IMG/VR virus record: IMGVR_UViG_3300035228_001909
Coordinates: 1 to 28,233 of that record
Strand: one strand, 5' to 3'
Origin: a virus
DNA length: 28,233 bases
The notes beneath the pieces are model-generated. The model was given only the letters and a program-made list of their open reading frames with translations. It did no database searches and had not been told where the DNA came from. Below are positions 6,829-13,489 of the stretch, one piece after another. A program made the position numbers and the translations under genes. The stretch's first letter is position 1; each line of letters opens with the position of its first letter.

Positions 6829-9210
6829 TTAACCGTATAAACGAGGGTTATCACCCTTTTTAAGGGATCTGGAGACATAACCTCCAGATCCTTTTTTGTA
6901 TGGCATGATATCTTCAAGATCATTAAAGAGCATACTAAGATATTCTTTTTTAAGAATGTATATGTTTCTTTTATTATTCTCTTTTAGATCTTCGTATTCA
7001 TAATTTGTTATTGGTCTAGATGACAAATTACCTTTAATCTCAATGATGTCATTTGCCACTTCATCAAAGTATACAGTTCCATAAGTAATTCTCTTCCTCC
7101 AGTTATATCCATCGTATCTCCATTCTTGACCATTTTTCTCATATACTTCATCTACTTGTGGAGTATATGTTGGTCCTGGTTTACTAAAGAAGATTTCTGG
7201 CATTGAATTGTACCCTCTTCCTGGATTAGTTATGGTAATCTCTCTTATTTCCCCATTCTCAGCTTTTAGGACAGCCTGTGCAGTGATTGCAGGTAATGGA
7301 TTTTCTATAGTTGCAATTGGGGGAGTTCTATAGTTATATCCACGGTCTTGAATTATAACGTCCTTCACTGATCCATTAAGAATAGTTATATAACCCTTTG
7401 CAGTTCTATGTGGGATTGGTGGTTGAATAGTAACAGATGGGAGTGTGGTAGATGTATACCCAGATCCAGGTTTTGTTACAGTAATATCAAAAATAGTCTC
7501 TGCTCTAGTTCCAACTCCAACAGTGGCTGTTCCCGTCGCTGTTACATCCGTGTCATAGGTATAGATTTTTCTGTTAATTGACCCACCAATAAAGAATAGA
7601 GTTTCAAATGGGTTGGTGAATACGTCCAATGGTGTAGAGTCACCACTAGCAGTTTGAACATTAAGTACACCAAGTAAAGATAGTCCACTAATATCCCAAC
7701 CAGTAGATAATGTTATAACGAATGTTGAATTGTTATCTGTACCACTAACATATAATTTTGTGCCGTCATCTTTGAATGAGAATCCACGAATTGAAGACTC
7801 TGCTGGTTGGCAGATGACAGATACGTTTGCTGTCTGTACTGGAAGTGGGAAGATTGATGTCACATCCCAAGGAACTGTACATTCATATTTTTTGATAGTG
7901 TCTGGGTCTTGAGTGTCAAGAACAAACATATGTTGACCATTATCCTGGAATCTTACGCCTGCAAGTGCAGGGAAACTGACATTACCTGATAATGATGCTG
8001 TTAGAATATCCCATGCGGTGCTAAGATCGTATTGTGCAATTTTATTACCAGCATTAGTTAATCCAGTAACATACATTCTTGTACCATCAGGTTTGAACTC
8101 AACACCTGTAGCATATGTGAAGTTAAGACCACCAGTATTTAAAGTTAGGACATTAACTTGAGATGCAGTATTTGGATCATAACCACTACTCATCTCATAT
8201 TGTTCAATTGTTCCTTGAGTATATGATGCAGCACCATGAGCAGTATAGTAGTATGAACCTGCAGGATCCATGTACCAACCTTCAAAACCACCATCAACAG
8301 TTGCACTACCATTATTAACAAATACAGCACTCTCAATAATGTTTGGAGGTGGTGGGAATGTAACTATGGGTGTGAATGTGTATCCATCACCAGCAGAAAT
8401 AATTCCAACACTTTGAATCGTTCCTCCAGCACCAATAGTTGCTTCAAGGATCGCCGTTTTTGTTGGTGGTGGGTCACTGAAGGTTAATAATGGTTGAAAT
8501 GTATATCCAGTTCCAGCATCAATTACTGTTATAGTACCAATTTCTCTCTCATCTGGTGGAACATTTAGCGTAACGCTGAGTGTCGCTAATCTTGGGTTTG
8601 GTGGCGCTTCAAACGATATTTCTGCAATGTTGGTATATCCAGTTCCTGGATTTGTTATTGTTAGTGTTTTAACTTCACCAGAACCTGGATCATATGTTCC
8701 TGTTGCTGTTGCAAAATCGCCAGGAACTTCTGAGGGCAAAATTATACTTGTATCCATCTCAAGTTCATATTCTGGCGCATTAAAAAATCCTTCATTGACC
8801 TCAACGCCTGACTCTATGATAGTAAATCCATCTCTATTTTTACTTTCTATGGTCTCATAGTGATGAATACCGTTATATAATACTTCATAGTTGCCATATT
8901 TTTCTAAAAGGTGCTTATCAAAAGCGTACTGAGTTTTTGGCCATTCCTCATATACATTTTGTACGTTATTTGCTAATAGAACTATCCAATCTAAAGATGA
9001 GTCTCCATATACTTTGTCGGCAACCTGATCAGGTCTTTCATCACCAACAATACTGTACTTATTAAAGTAACTTACGTTTTGGAATATATCCTCTCTTATT
9101 TTTGCACGCTTAAATAAGTTCTTTGTGACTGTATAGTCATTCAGAGTATTATTCTCAAGGTCTCTTGAGATATATGCAATACTTGGGACGTGAGTAAAGT
9201 AATTAGCCAT
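6829..9210 (-). CDS. 53: Baseplate wedge protein gp53 with large internal beta-repeat insertion
   Basis: A 793-aa protein. Residues 1-115 (NLFKRAKIREDIF, LDWIVLLANN) and about 705-793 (NIYILKKEYLSMLFND, MPYKKGSGGY) match gp53, which in T4 is only 196 aa and completes the baseplate wedge. The roughly 550 residues between are an insertion. Three GxGY repeats (about 188, 232, 274) are followed by four or five propeller-like repeats with FxPDGTxMYVxG cores at 372, 421, 479 and 531, each with a Y-D-LSTAWD-type segment. Then come three more GxGY-type repeats (581, 623, 663). It starts 2 nt after the gene 48 stop, so the two are co-transcribed on the minus strand. The insertion could be a surface-exposed adhesive module. 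This is inference. Confidence 0.88.
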   Translation of the reverse strand: MANYFTHVPSIAYISRDLENNTLNDYTVTKNLFKRAKIREDIFQNVSYFNKYSIVGDERPDQVADKVYGDSSLDWIVLLANNVQNVYEEWPKTQYAFDKHLLEKYGNYEVLYNGIHHYETIESKNRDGFTIIESGVEVNEGFFNAPEYELEMDTSIILPSEVPGDFATATGTYDPGSGEVKTLTITNPGTGYTNIAEISFEAPPNPRLATLSVTLNVPPDEREIGTITVIDAGTGYTFQPLLTFSDPPPTKTAILEATIGAGGTIQSVGIISAGDGYTFTPIVTFPPPPNIIESAVFVNNGSATVDGGFEGWYMDPAGSYYYTAHGAASYTQGTIEQYEMSSGYDPNTASQVNVLTLNTGGLNFTYATGVEFKPDGTRMYVTGLTNAGNKIAQYDLSTAWDILTASLSGNVSFPALAGVRFQDNGQHMFVLDTQDPDTIKKYECTVPWDVTSIFPLPVQTANVSVICQPAESSIRGFSFKDDGTKLYVSGTDNNSTFVITLSTGWDISGLSLLGVLNVQTASGDSTPLDVFTNPFETLFFIGGSINRKIYTYDTDVTATGTATVGVGTRAETIFDITVTKPGSGYTSTTLPSVTIQPPIPHRTAKGYITILNGSVKDVIIQDRGYNYRTPPIATIENPLPAITAQAVLKAENGEIREITITNPGRGYNSMPEIFFSKPGPTYTPQVDEVYEKNGQEWRYDGYNWRKRITYGTVYFDEVANDIIEIKGNLSSRPITNYEYEDLKENNKRNIYILKKEYLSMLFNDLEDIMPYKKGSGGYVSRSLKKGDNPRLYG
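6844..6861 (+). terminator. First terminator after gene 32 (weak)
   Basis: A short hairpin AGGGT (6844-6848) / ACCCT (6853-6857) with a 4-nt loop, followed by TTTT. It lies 23 nt after the gene 32 stop and inside the 3' end of the convergent gene 53. Five base pairs is short, and it may act together with the second hairpin. Confidence 0.5.
6864..6897 (+). terminator. Strong rho-independent terminator of gene 32
   Basis: A perfect 10-bp stem (GGATCTGGAG 6865-6874 with CTCCAGATCC 6882-6891), a 7-nt loop and six T (6892-6897). The T-run is on the plus strand, so it serves gene 32. It lies wholly within the coding sequence of the convergent gene 53 and encodes part of its C-terminus (about GGYVSRSLKK). 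Confidence 0.9.
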
Positions 9211-9212
9211 TA

Positions 9213-10619
9213 TCAGTATCCGATTGGGTGGTTAGCAGCATCGCCTTCGTTATAATCCTTAGCGTAGAGTGGGATGAGTTCCATAAATTGCAATTGCAAA
9301 TCATATGAGAACATAGAACCATCGTTATATGCCATGTACGTCCCATCAGGTGTGTAGTCCACAGTACATGCCTGTAAAGCACAATCCTTAATAAGATTTA
9401 TACCGCTATGCTTTTGTCCTTTTTGGAAGTACTCAAGTTTAAAAATATTTGGTGCTTTTAGGAATAGGTTTGCATCGCTTGTTTTTGGTGCCATGTGGAA
9501 CTTGAAGAACTTAATAATGCTTTTTACTACTTGTGCTTCATCCTCTGATCTTGGCGTCATTTTAAAGTTAAAAGAGAATGCTCTTAACTGGGGACCTTGG
9601 AATAGGAGTTCCGTATTTGGGTTTAGTATTGATCTGCTAGTTCTCGCCATGATATTTGATCCAACTGCTTGACCAGCTATTGAATCTGCGATAGCTTGCT
9701 TTACTGGTCCTGCCTGATCCTTTAATGTCCTTGCTTGGGCAAGTAAAGTGTTTACCCCAGAACTCAGACCATTTGTTACTGCGTCCCTAGCAAGCTCTGC
9801 ACCCGCAGCTTGCATGACATTTAAAGTATCTTCATTCCAACCAACTGCGTTGGAGTCTTGAATACCTCCCTGAATCGGAAGTTGCACGCTTTGCCCGATT
9901 CCTTCTGCACTTCCCTTTTGATATGTTGTACCAAAAGATCCACTCCCAGTATTAAATTTTGATGGGAGATATTTTAGTGCGGTAAATTTAATGTAATCAG
10001 ATTCTCCTCCTTTAGCGCCAACAGGGTATGCTAAATCATCTGTACCTGTTGCAAAGCTTGATACTTTATCTTGATTTGACGCTGTTATGGTTAACGCGCT
10101 TTGAGATCCATCACTATCTGGTAGAGGAGTTTCGTCCTCATTCTCTATCTTAGCATCGGTGACCTTGGCAACTGCTGCTGGTGTTGGTGATTTACCTTCG
10201 GTCTTTAGGGCACTTTTTATGGTGTAATTGCTAACGTTGTTTAATGTTGCCTGAGCGGCATCATTATTTGTTATTTTATCAGCTAACGCCTCTGAGACAG
10301 TAGCTTTAGTTTCATCAGCAAGAACAAATTTACCATCACCTTTTTTTACTGCTATTACTTTAGTTGGATCTATTTTTTGCAACTGACCCAAAAGATTGTA
10401 GGATGATTGATACATCGTTTGCGTTTTAGTTTGTGGATCAACTACGATTTGGTAATTGGTCGTGACCACCCCGCCACTGACGCCACCAAAATCAGCATCA
10501 GATGGTGTGGTTATTCCATGATTTGGCGAAACATAAACCCTGTTAGCTGGATTAGGAACAGTACCTTTACTGCTGTCAAATACGTTTCTCGATAGTTCTA
10601 CATCTGCTGGTGTGGGCAT
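9213..10619 (-). CDS. 48: Baseplate tail-tube cap protein gp48
   Basis: A 468-aa protein. The C-terminal third resembles the tail-tube-fold caps gp48/gp54: NPNTELLFQGPQLRAFSFNFKMTPRSE, then VVKSIIKFFKFHMAP, and near the end YDLQLQFMELIPLYAKDYN. The N-terminal two thirds are low in motifs and Ala/Thr/Asp-rich. In T4, gp48 sits on the hub and caps the central plate before tube polymerisation. An AAAGG lies 10 nt before the ATG. It is preceded by the gp2-like gene and followed by gene 53. gp54 is the main alternative, since the two are paralogous, but adjacency to gene 53 favours gp48. Confidence 0.78.
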   Translation of the reverse strand: MPTPADVELSRNVFDSSKGTVPNPANRVYVSPNHGITTPSDADFGGVSGGVVTTNYQIVVDPQTKTQTMYQSSYNLLGQLQKIDPTKVIAVKKGDGKFVLADETKATVSEALADKITNNDAAQATLNNVSNYTIKSALKTEGKSPTPAAVAKVTDAKIENEDETPLPDSDGSQSALTITASNQDKVSSFATGTDDLAYPVGAKGGESDYIKFTALKYLPSKFNTGSGSFGTTYQKGSAEGIGQSVQLPIQGGIQDSNAVGWNEDTLNVMQAAGAELARDAVTNGLSSGVNTLLAQARTLKDQAGPVKQAIADSIAGQAVGSNIMARTSRSILNPNTELLFQGPQLRAFSFNFKMTPRSEDEAQVVKSIIKFFKFHMAPKTSDANLFLKAPNIFKLEYFQKGQKHSGINLIKDCALQACTVDYTPDGTYMAYNDGSMFSYDLQLQFMELIPLYAKDYNEGDAANHPIGY

Positions 10620-10624
10620 GTTGA

Positions 10625-11257
10625 TTAACCTTTAAAATCTTCGTCGTTTGTACCATAACCTTTGTATATTAATGCTCCACGAAGCATTTTCCTAAAAGAA
10701 CGGTTATTAGTTTTCCAAACATCTGTGATATCAATAGAGCGAGATTTGCCATCTTTAATACTGACAAAATCTTCTATTGGTAAATTAGATGCTGATGTCC
10801 ACTCAGATCTAGCAACGTCTAGTAACAGACCTTTAATTTGACTTATATTATATTTAGATATAGAATTATAGGGCATTGTCAATTTATTACGGCGCATGTT
10901 TGCAACAACCAGTCTTCTTTTTAATGGGTGAATAAAGTGTAAGTTGCAACCTAAAAAAGAAGTTCCCTCAGTTTTAATTACAAATACTAGTGGAAATGGG
11001 TCAAATACTGATATATTATCTTTTTCTGATGAATATTCAAACATGAATAGATGCCCCTGTTTAGGGAATCTTCTAATTAAGTTATCATCTGGATTATCAC
11101 TAGTACGATCCCGCATCTCATCTCTAATAAGACGTTGTGGATCTGCAGCATATCGTTTAGACAGTCTCCTAAATGCTTTTCTATAAAAGAATGGGGACCT
11201 ACCTGCCTCTACGTCAACCTCTAGTTTTAAATCATCAAACAGAGTGTTTTTTGACAT
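10625..11257 (-). CDS. 2: Probable DNA end protector gp2-like protein
   Basis: A 210-aa basic protein containing AGRSPFFYRKAFRRLSKRY near the N-terminus, then GHLFMFEYS, FDPFPLVFVI, FLGCNLHFIHPLKRRLVV and a C-terminal RGALIYKGYG. This pattern recurs in marine T4-like phages, where it is annotated as the gp2 (DNA end protector) family, needed to protect packaged DNA ends and complete heads. The start ATG overlaps the gene 4 stop by one base, and in T4 gene 2 neighbours gene 4. The name rests on remembered family resemblance and synteny. I cannot exclude another small virion protein. Confidence 0.55.
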   Translation of the reverse strand: MSKNTLFDDLKLEVDVEAGRSPFFYRKAFRRLSKRYAADPQRLIRDEMRDRTSDNPDDNLIRRFPKQGHLFMFEYSSEKDNISVFDPFPLVFVIKTEGTSFLGCNLHFIHPLKRRLVVANMRRNKLTMPYNSISKYNISQIKGLLLDVARSEWTSASNLPIEDFVSIKDGKSRSIDITDVWKTNNRSFRKMLRGALIYKGYGTNDEDFKG

Positions 11258-11703
11258 TACTTGATTCCTAATTCGTCTTCGGTTATAATTTTAAATTCAA
11301 GTCGTCTATCTTTACACCATTCTGTTGCAGCTCTCCATTTAGCTTTATTCACTTCATATGTTTTTGCTTCATAGATGAATGATTTTGTCACTTTTTTTGA
11401 CTTTCTTTGTGGTGGTTCAGTTTGTTTTTTGGGTTTTACTTCAATTACGTATGTTTTTGTTGATCCCGTCTTCTCTTTAACTTTTATCAAGAAGTCTGGG
11501 AAGTAGCGATGAACTCTTCCATCAATTGGAGACACATAAGGTATACAAAACTCTTCACTTGCCCACTCCAATATATTTTCATTAAGATCGCACCAAGCAC
11601 AGAATCTACGCTCCCAACTACTTCTACATATGATATTATTGGAGTTCCCTTTATATTTTTTGGGAAAAGAGGGGCGATATCTACTTTTAATACTTTCGTT
11701 CAT
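11257..11703 (-). CDS. 4: Head completion protein gp4 (nuclease-like fold)
   Basis: A 148-aa protein matching T4 gp4 (also gp50/gp65): RYRPSFPKKYKGNSNNIICRSSWERRFC at the N-terminus (given here only as landmarks YKGN, ICRSSWERRFC), then EWASEEF, SPIDGRVHRYFPDF and YVIEVKPKKQT. The spaced E/D...E-x-K residues (PDFLI, VIEVKPK) resemble a PD-(D/E)XK-type endonuclease core, as described for this family. It finishes packaged heads before tail joining. A CTAAATA late motif lies about 38 nt before its ATG on the minus strand. It is the first gene of the minus-strand block 4-2-48-53 and overlaps gene 2 by one base. Confidence 0.9.
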   Translation of the reverse strand: MNESIKSRYRPSFPKKYKGNSNNIICRSSWERRFCAWCDLNENILEWASEEFCIPYVSPIDGRVHRYFPDFLIKVKEKTGSTKTYVIEVKPKKQTEPPQRKSKKVTKSFIYEAKTYEVNKAKWRAATEWCKDRRLEFKIITEDELGIK

Positions 11704-11740
11704 AAAAGTCGGCTACATATATTATGGGAATCCTTAAAGT

Positions 11741-11747
11741 TATTTAG
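11741..11747 (-). promoter_or_regulatory. T4-type late promoter motif for gene 4
   Basis: CTAAATA read on the minus strand, 37 nt upstream of the gene 4 start codon. It has the form of the cyanophage late -10 motif. It lies directly against the ATG of the divergent tail-tube-like gene. Confidence 0.5.
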
Positions 11748-12560
11748 ATGGCAAATCCTATTAATTCTGGCATTAGAATGTCAGACTTAAAGTCCAAGAT
11801 AATGAGACCTTCATTATCATCAGTTTATGGTGTCATAATTAAACAACCACCAGGTCTTAACTTTGAGGGATTTGATGGCCAACTGATGGAATTAACCTGT
11901 GTGGAGGCATCTCTTCCAGGATCTAGTCTTGGAACGATAGACACCAATAGAGATTATCGTGGTGTTATTGAGAAGCACGCATATTCAAAACTATATGATG
12001 ATACTATTGACTTCACCTTTATGGTAACAATGGACCCTGATGACAATCCTCAAAAATCTTATATTCAAATAAAATTCTTTGAAGCTTGGATGAGATATAT
12101 TGTTGGAGAAGATGTTGGTGATAAAGTATTAAAGTCAAAAACCTTTCAATCTACCCTTAGATATCCAATTGAATATCAATCAGATCTTGCTATTATTAAA
12201 TTTGAGAAAGATTTGGGATTTGGTATAACCAAAAAATCAAATATATTGGCATATGAATTTGTTCAGGCATTTCCTAAGTCAATTAGTTCTACTCCCGTCA
12301 GTTATGATGGATCTCAGGTTTTAAAAGTAACAGTGTCATTTACATATACTAGATATTTTGTATCTGATGTTAGTGATCAAATTGATGCAAGTTATATCCC
12401 ACCTAGTCTTCTTAACCCTAATTCTCCTGGTAACCCTGAGTTTGCTGGATTGTATTCCTCAAAGGAATTTAATCTTTCTGGAAAACAATTAGACTTCTTT
12501 AGAAACGTTCCTGACAGCTCAATGTTTGGTTCCACAGCATTCCCCGTAATGGGGAACTAA
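11748..12560 (+). CDS. Tail-tube-fold baseplate protein (gp54/gp19-like)
   Basis: A 270-aa protein with the architecture of T4 tube proteins. An N-terminal loop region ends at MELTCVEASLPGSSL. Then come a strand-rich core (DDTIDFTFMVTMD, FFEAWMRYI) and the late AYEFVQAFPKSISSTPVSYD and VTVSFTYTRYF that recur in gp19 and gp54. It probably initiates or forms part of the tail tube on the hub; gp54 is favoured because it lies with hub genes. It diverges from gene 4 across a 44-nt gap. No SD is seen. A separate gp19 elsewhere in the genome cannot be checked here. Confidence 0.68.
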   Translation: MANPINSGIRMSDLKSKIMRPSLSSVYGVIIKQPPGLNFEGFDGQLMELTCVEASLPGSSLGTIDTNRDYRGVIEKHAYSKLYDDTIDFTFMVTMDPDDNPQKSYIQIKFFEAWMRYIVGEDVGDKVLKSKTFQSTLRYPIEYQSDLAIIKFEKDLGFGITKKSNILAYEFVQAFPKSISSTPVSYDGSQVLKVTVSFTYTRYFVSDVSDQIDASYIPPSLLNPNSPGNPEFAGLYSSKEFNLSGKQLDFFRNVPDSSMFGSTAFPVMGN

Positions 12561-12563
12561 ATA
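12557..12563 (+). promoter_or_regulatory. T4-type late promoter motif for genes 26-51
   Basis: CTAAATA overlaps the stop codon of the tail-tube-like gene, 21 nt before the gene 26 ATG. It matches the form of the other late motifs in the window and has no -35-like hexamer at the usual distance. Confidence 0.5.
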
Positions 12564-12584
12564 AACACATGAATTGATACGTTT

Positions 12585-13304
12585 ATGCCATTACCTATTA
12601 TAGCAGCTCCAACTTATGAACTAGTTCTTCCCTCTACAGGTGAAGATTTGCAGTTTAGACCATTTTTGGTGAGGGAGGAAAAACTTCTTGTTCTTGCATT
12701 AGAGAGTGAAGATCCAAAACAAATAACTACATCAATTAAAACTGTAATTAAGAATTGTATTTTATCAAAAGGTATAAAGGTAGAGACTCTTCCTACCTTT
12801 GATATTGAGTTCTTATTTTTAAATATTCGTGGAAAGTCTGTTGGTGAAGAGATTGAAGTAAATGTTCTTTGTCCTGATGATGAAGAAACCTATGTGCCAG
12901 TGACGATTAATATTGATGATATTGGGGTTAAGAAGACTGAGGGTCATGATAGGTTAATCAAGATTGATGATAGTATTGCTATGGAGATGAAGTATCCTTC
13001 TCTTGAGCAATTCATCAAAAGTAATTTTGATTTTACAGGTGAAAGTACTGTCGAACAGTCATTTGATTTGATCGCTACATGTATCAGTCAAATTATTACC
13101 GAAGATGAGACTTGGGATTTAGATTCTGTTCCTAAGAACGAAGTCACTGCATTCTTAGATCAAATGAATTCTAATCAGTTTAAATTGATTGAGAAGTTCT
13201 TTGATACTATGCCCAAATTGTCACATGAGATTGAAGTTTTTAATCCAACTACAAAAGTTAAAAGCACTGTTGTATTGGAAGGATTATCAAGTTTTTTCGC
13301 ATAG
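12585..13304 (+). CDS. 26: Baseplate hub assembly protein gp26
   Basis: A 239-aa protein with cyanophage gp26 landmarks: PTYELVLPSTGE, FRPFLVREEKLLVLALESED, FDIEFLFLNIRGKSVGEE, NVLCPDDEETY, and a C-terminal helical half. In T4, gp26 (208 aa) acts in assembly of the baseplate hub. No SD precedes the ATG; a late motif does. The last codons are AGT TTT TTC GCA TAG, which form a T TTT TTC slippery site in frame. Ribosomes shifting by -1 there would bypass the stop and continue into gene 51. Similarity in position and logic to tail assembly chaperones such as lambda gpG is inference. Confidence 0.85.
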   Translation: MPLPIIAAPTYELVLPSTGEDLQFRPFLVREEKLLVLALESEDPKQITTSIKTVIKNCILSKGIKVETLPTFDIEFLFLNIRGKSVGEEIEVNVLCPDDEETYVPVTINIDDIGVKKTEGHDRLIKIDDSIAMEMKYPSLEQFIKSNFDFTGESTVEQSFDLIATCISQIITEDETWDLDSVPKNEVTAFLDQMNSNQFKLIEKFFDTMPKLSHEIEVFNPTTKVKSTVVLEGLSSFFA

Positions 13305-13328
13305 CCCTCTCCCATATGGACTTGGAGA
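13277..13328 (+). promoter_or_regulatory. Predicted programmed -1 frameshift signal, gene 26 to 51
   Basis: Three elements appear in the right order. An SD-like GGAAGGA (13277-13283) ends 8 nt before the slippery site. The slippery heptamer T TTT TTC (13292-13298) is in the gene 26 zero frame. A 5-bp hairpin TCTCC (13308-13312) / GGAGA (13324-13328) starts 9 nt after it. After a -1 slip the frame reads CGC ATA GCC CTC TCC CAT and runs directly into gene 51 at ATG 13316, without a stop until 13489. Confidence 0.7.
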
Positions 13329-13489
13329 ATTATTATAAGTTAAACTTTGCTTTACTCCAGTACCATAAATACTCATTAACAGAGATAGAGAATTTAATTC
13401 CATGGGAGCGGGAAGTTTACGTTGAACTCTTGAAGGCTCATTTGGAAGATGAGAAACTAAAGGCACAACAAGCGAATAATAGTACCTAA
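13316..13489 (+). CDS. 51: Baseplate hub assembly protein gp51 (57 aa), likely also made as gp26-51 fusion
   Basis: A 57-aa helical protein (MDLENYYKLNFALLQYHKYS, then LTEIENLIPWEREVYVELL) resembling the small cyanophage gp51. T4 gp51 is a larger factor catalysing hub assembly. There is no SD before ATG 13316, and the region just upstream is the gene 26 3' end. The frame is exactly -1 to gene 26 and is open back through the slippery heptamer at 13292-13298. A frameshift product would be gp26 without its last residue, six linker residues (RIALSH) and gp51. Internal initiation by coupling is the alternative. The stop overlaps the next ATG (TAATG). Confidence 0.8.
   Translation: MDLENYYKLNFALLQYHKYSLTEIENLIPWEREVYVELLKAHLEDEKLKAQQANNST

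Noticed and set aside
13364-13371. CATAAATA inside gene 51 as a late promoter for the tape measure gene
   Set aside because: It fits NATAAATA, but it is within coding sequence and 118 nt from the next start. The neighbouring genes overlap, so no separate promoter is needed.
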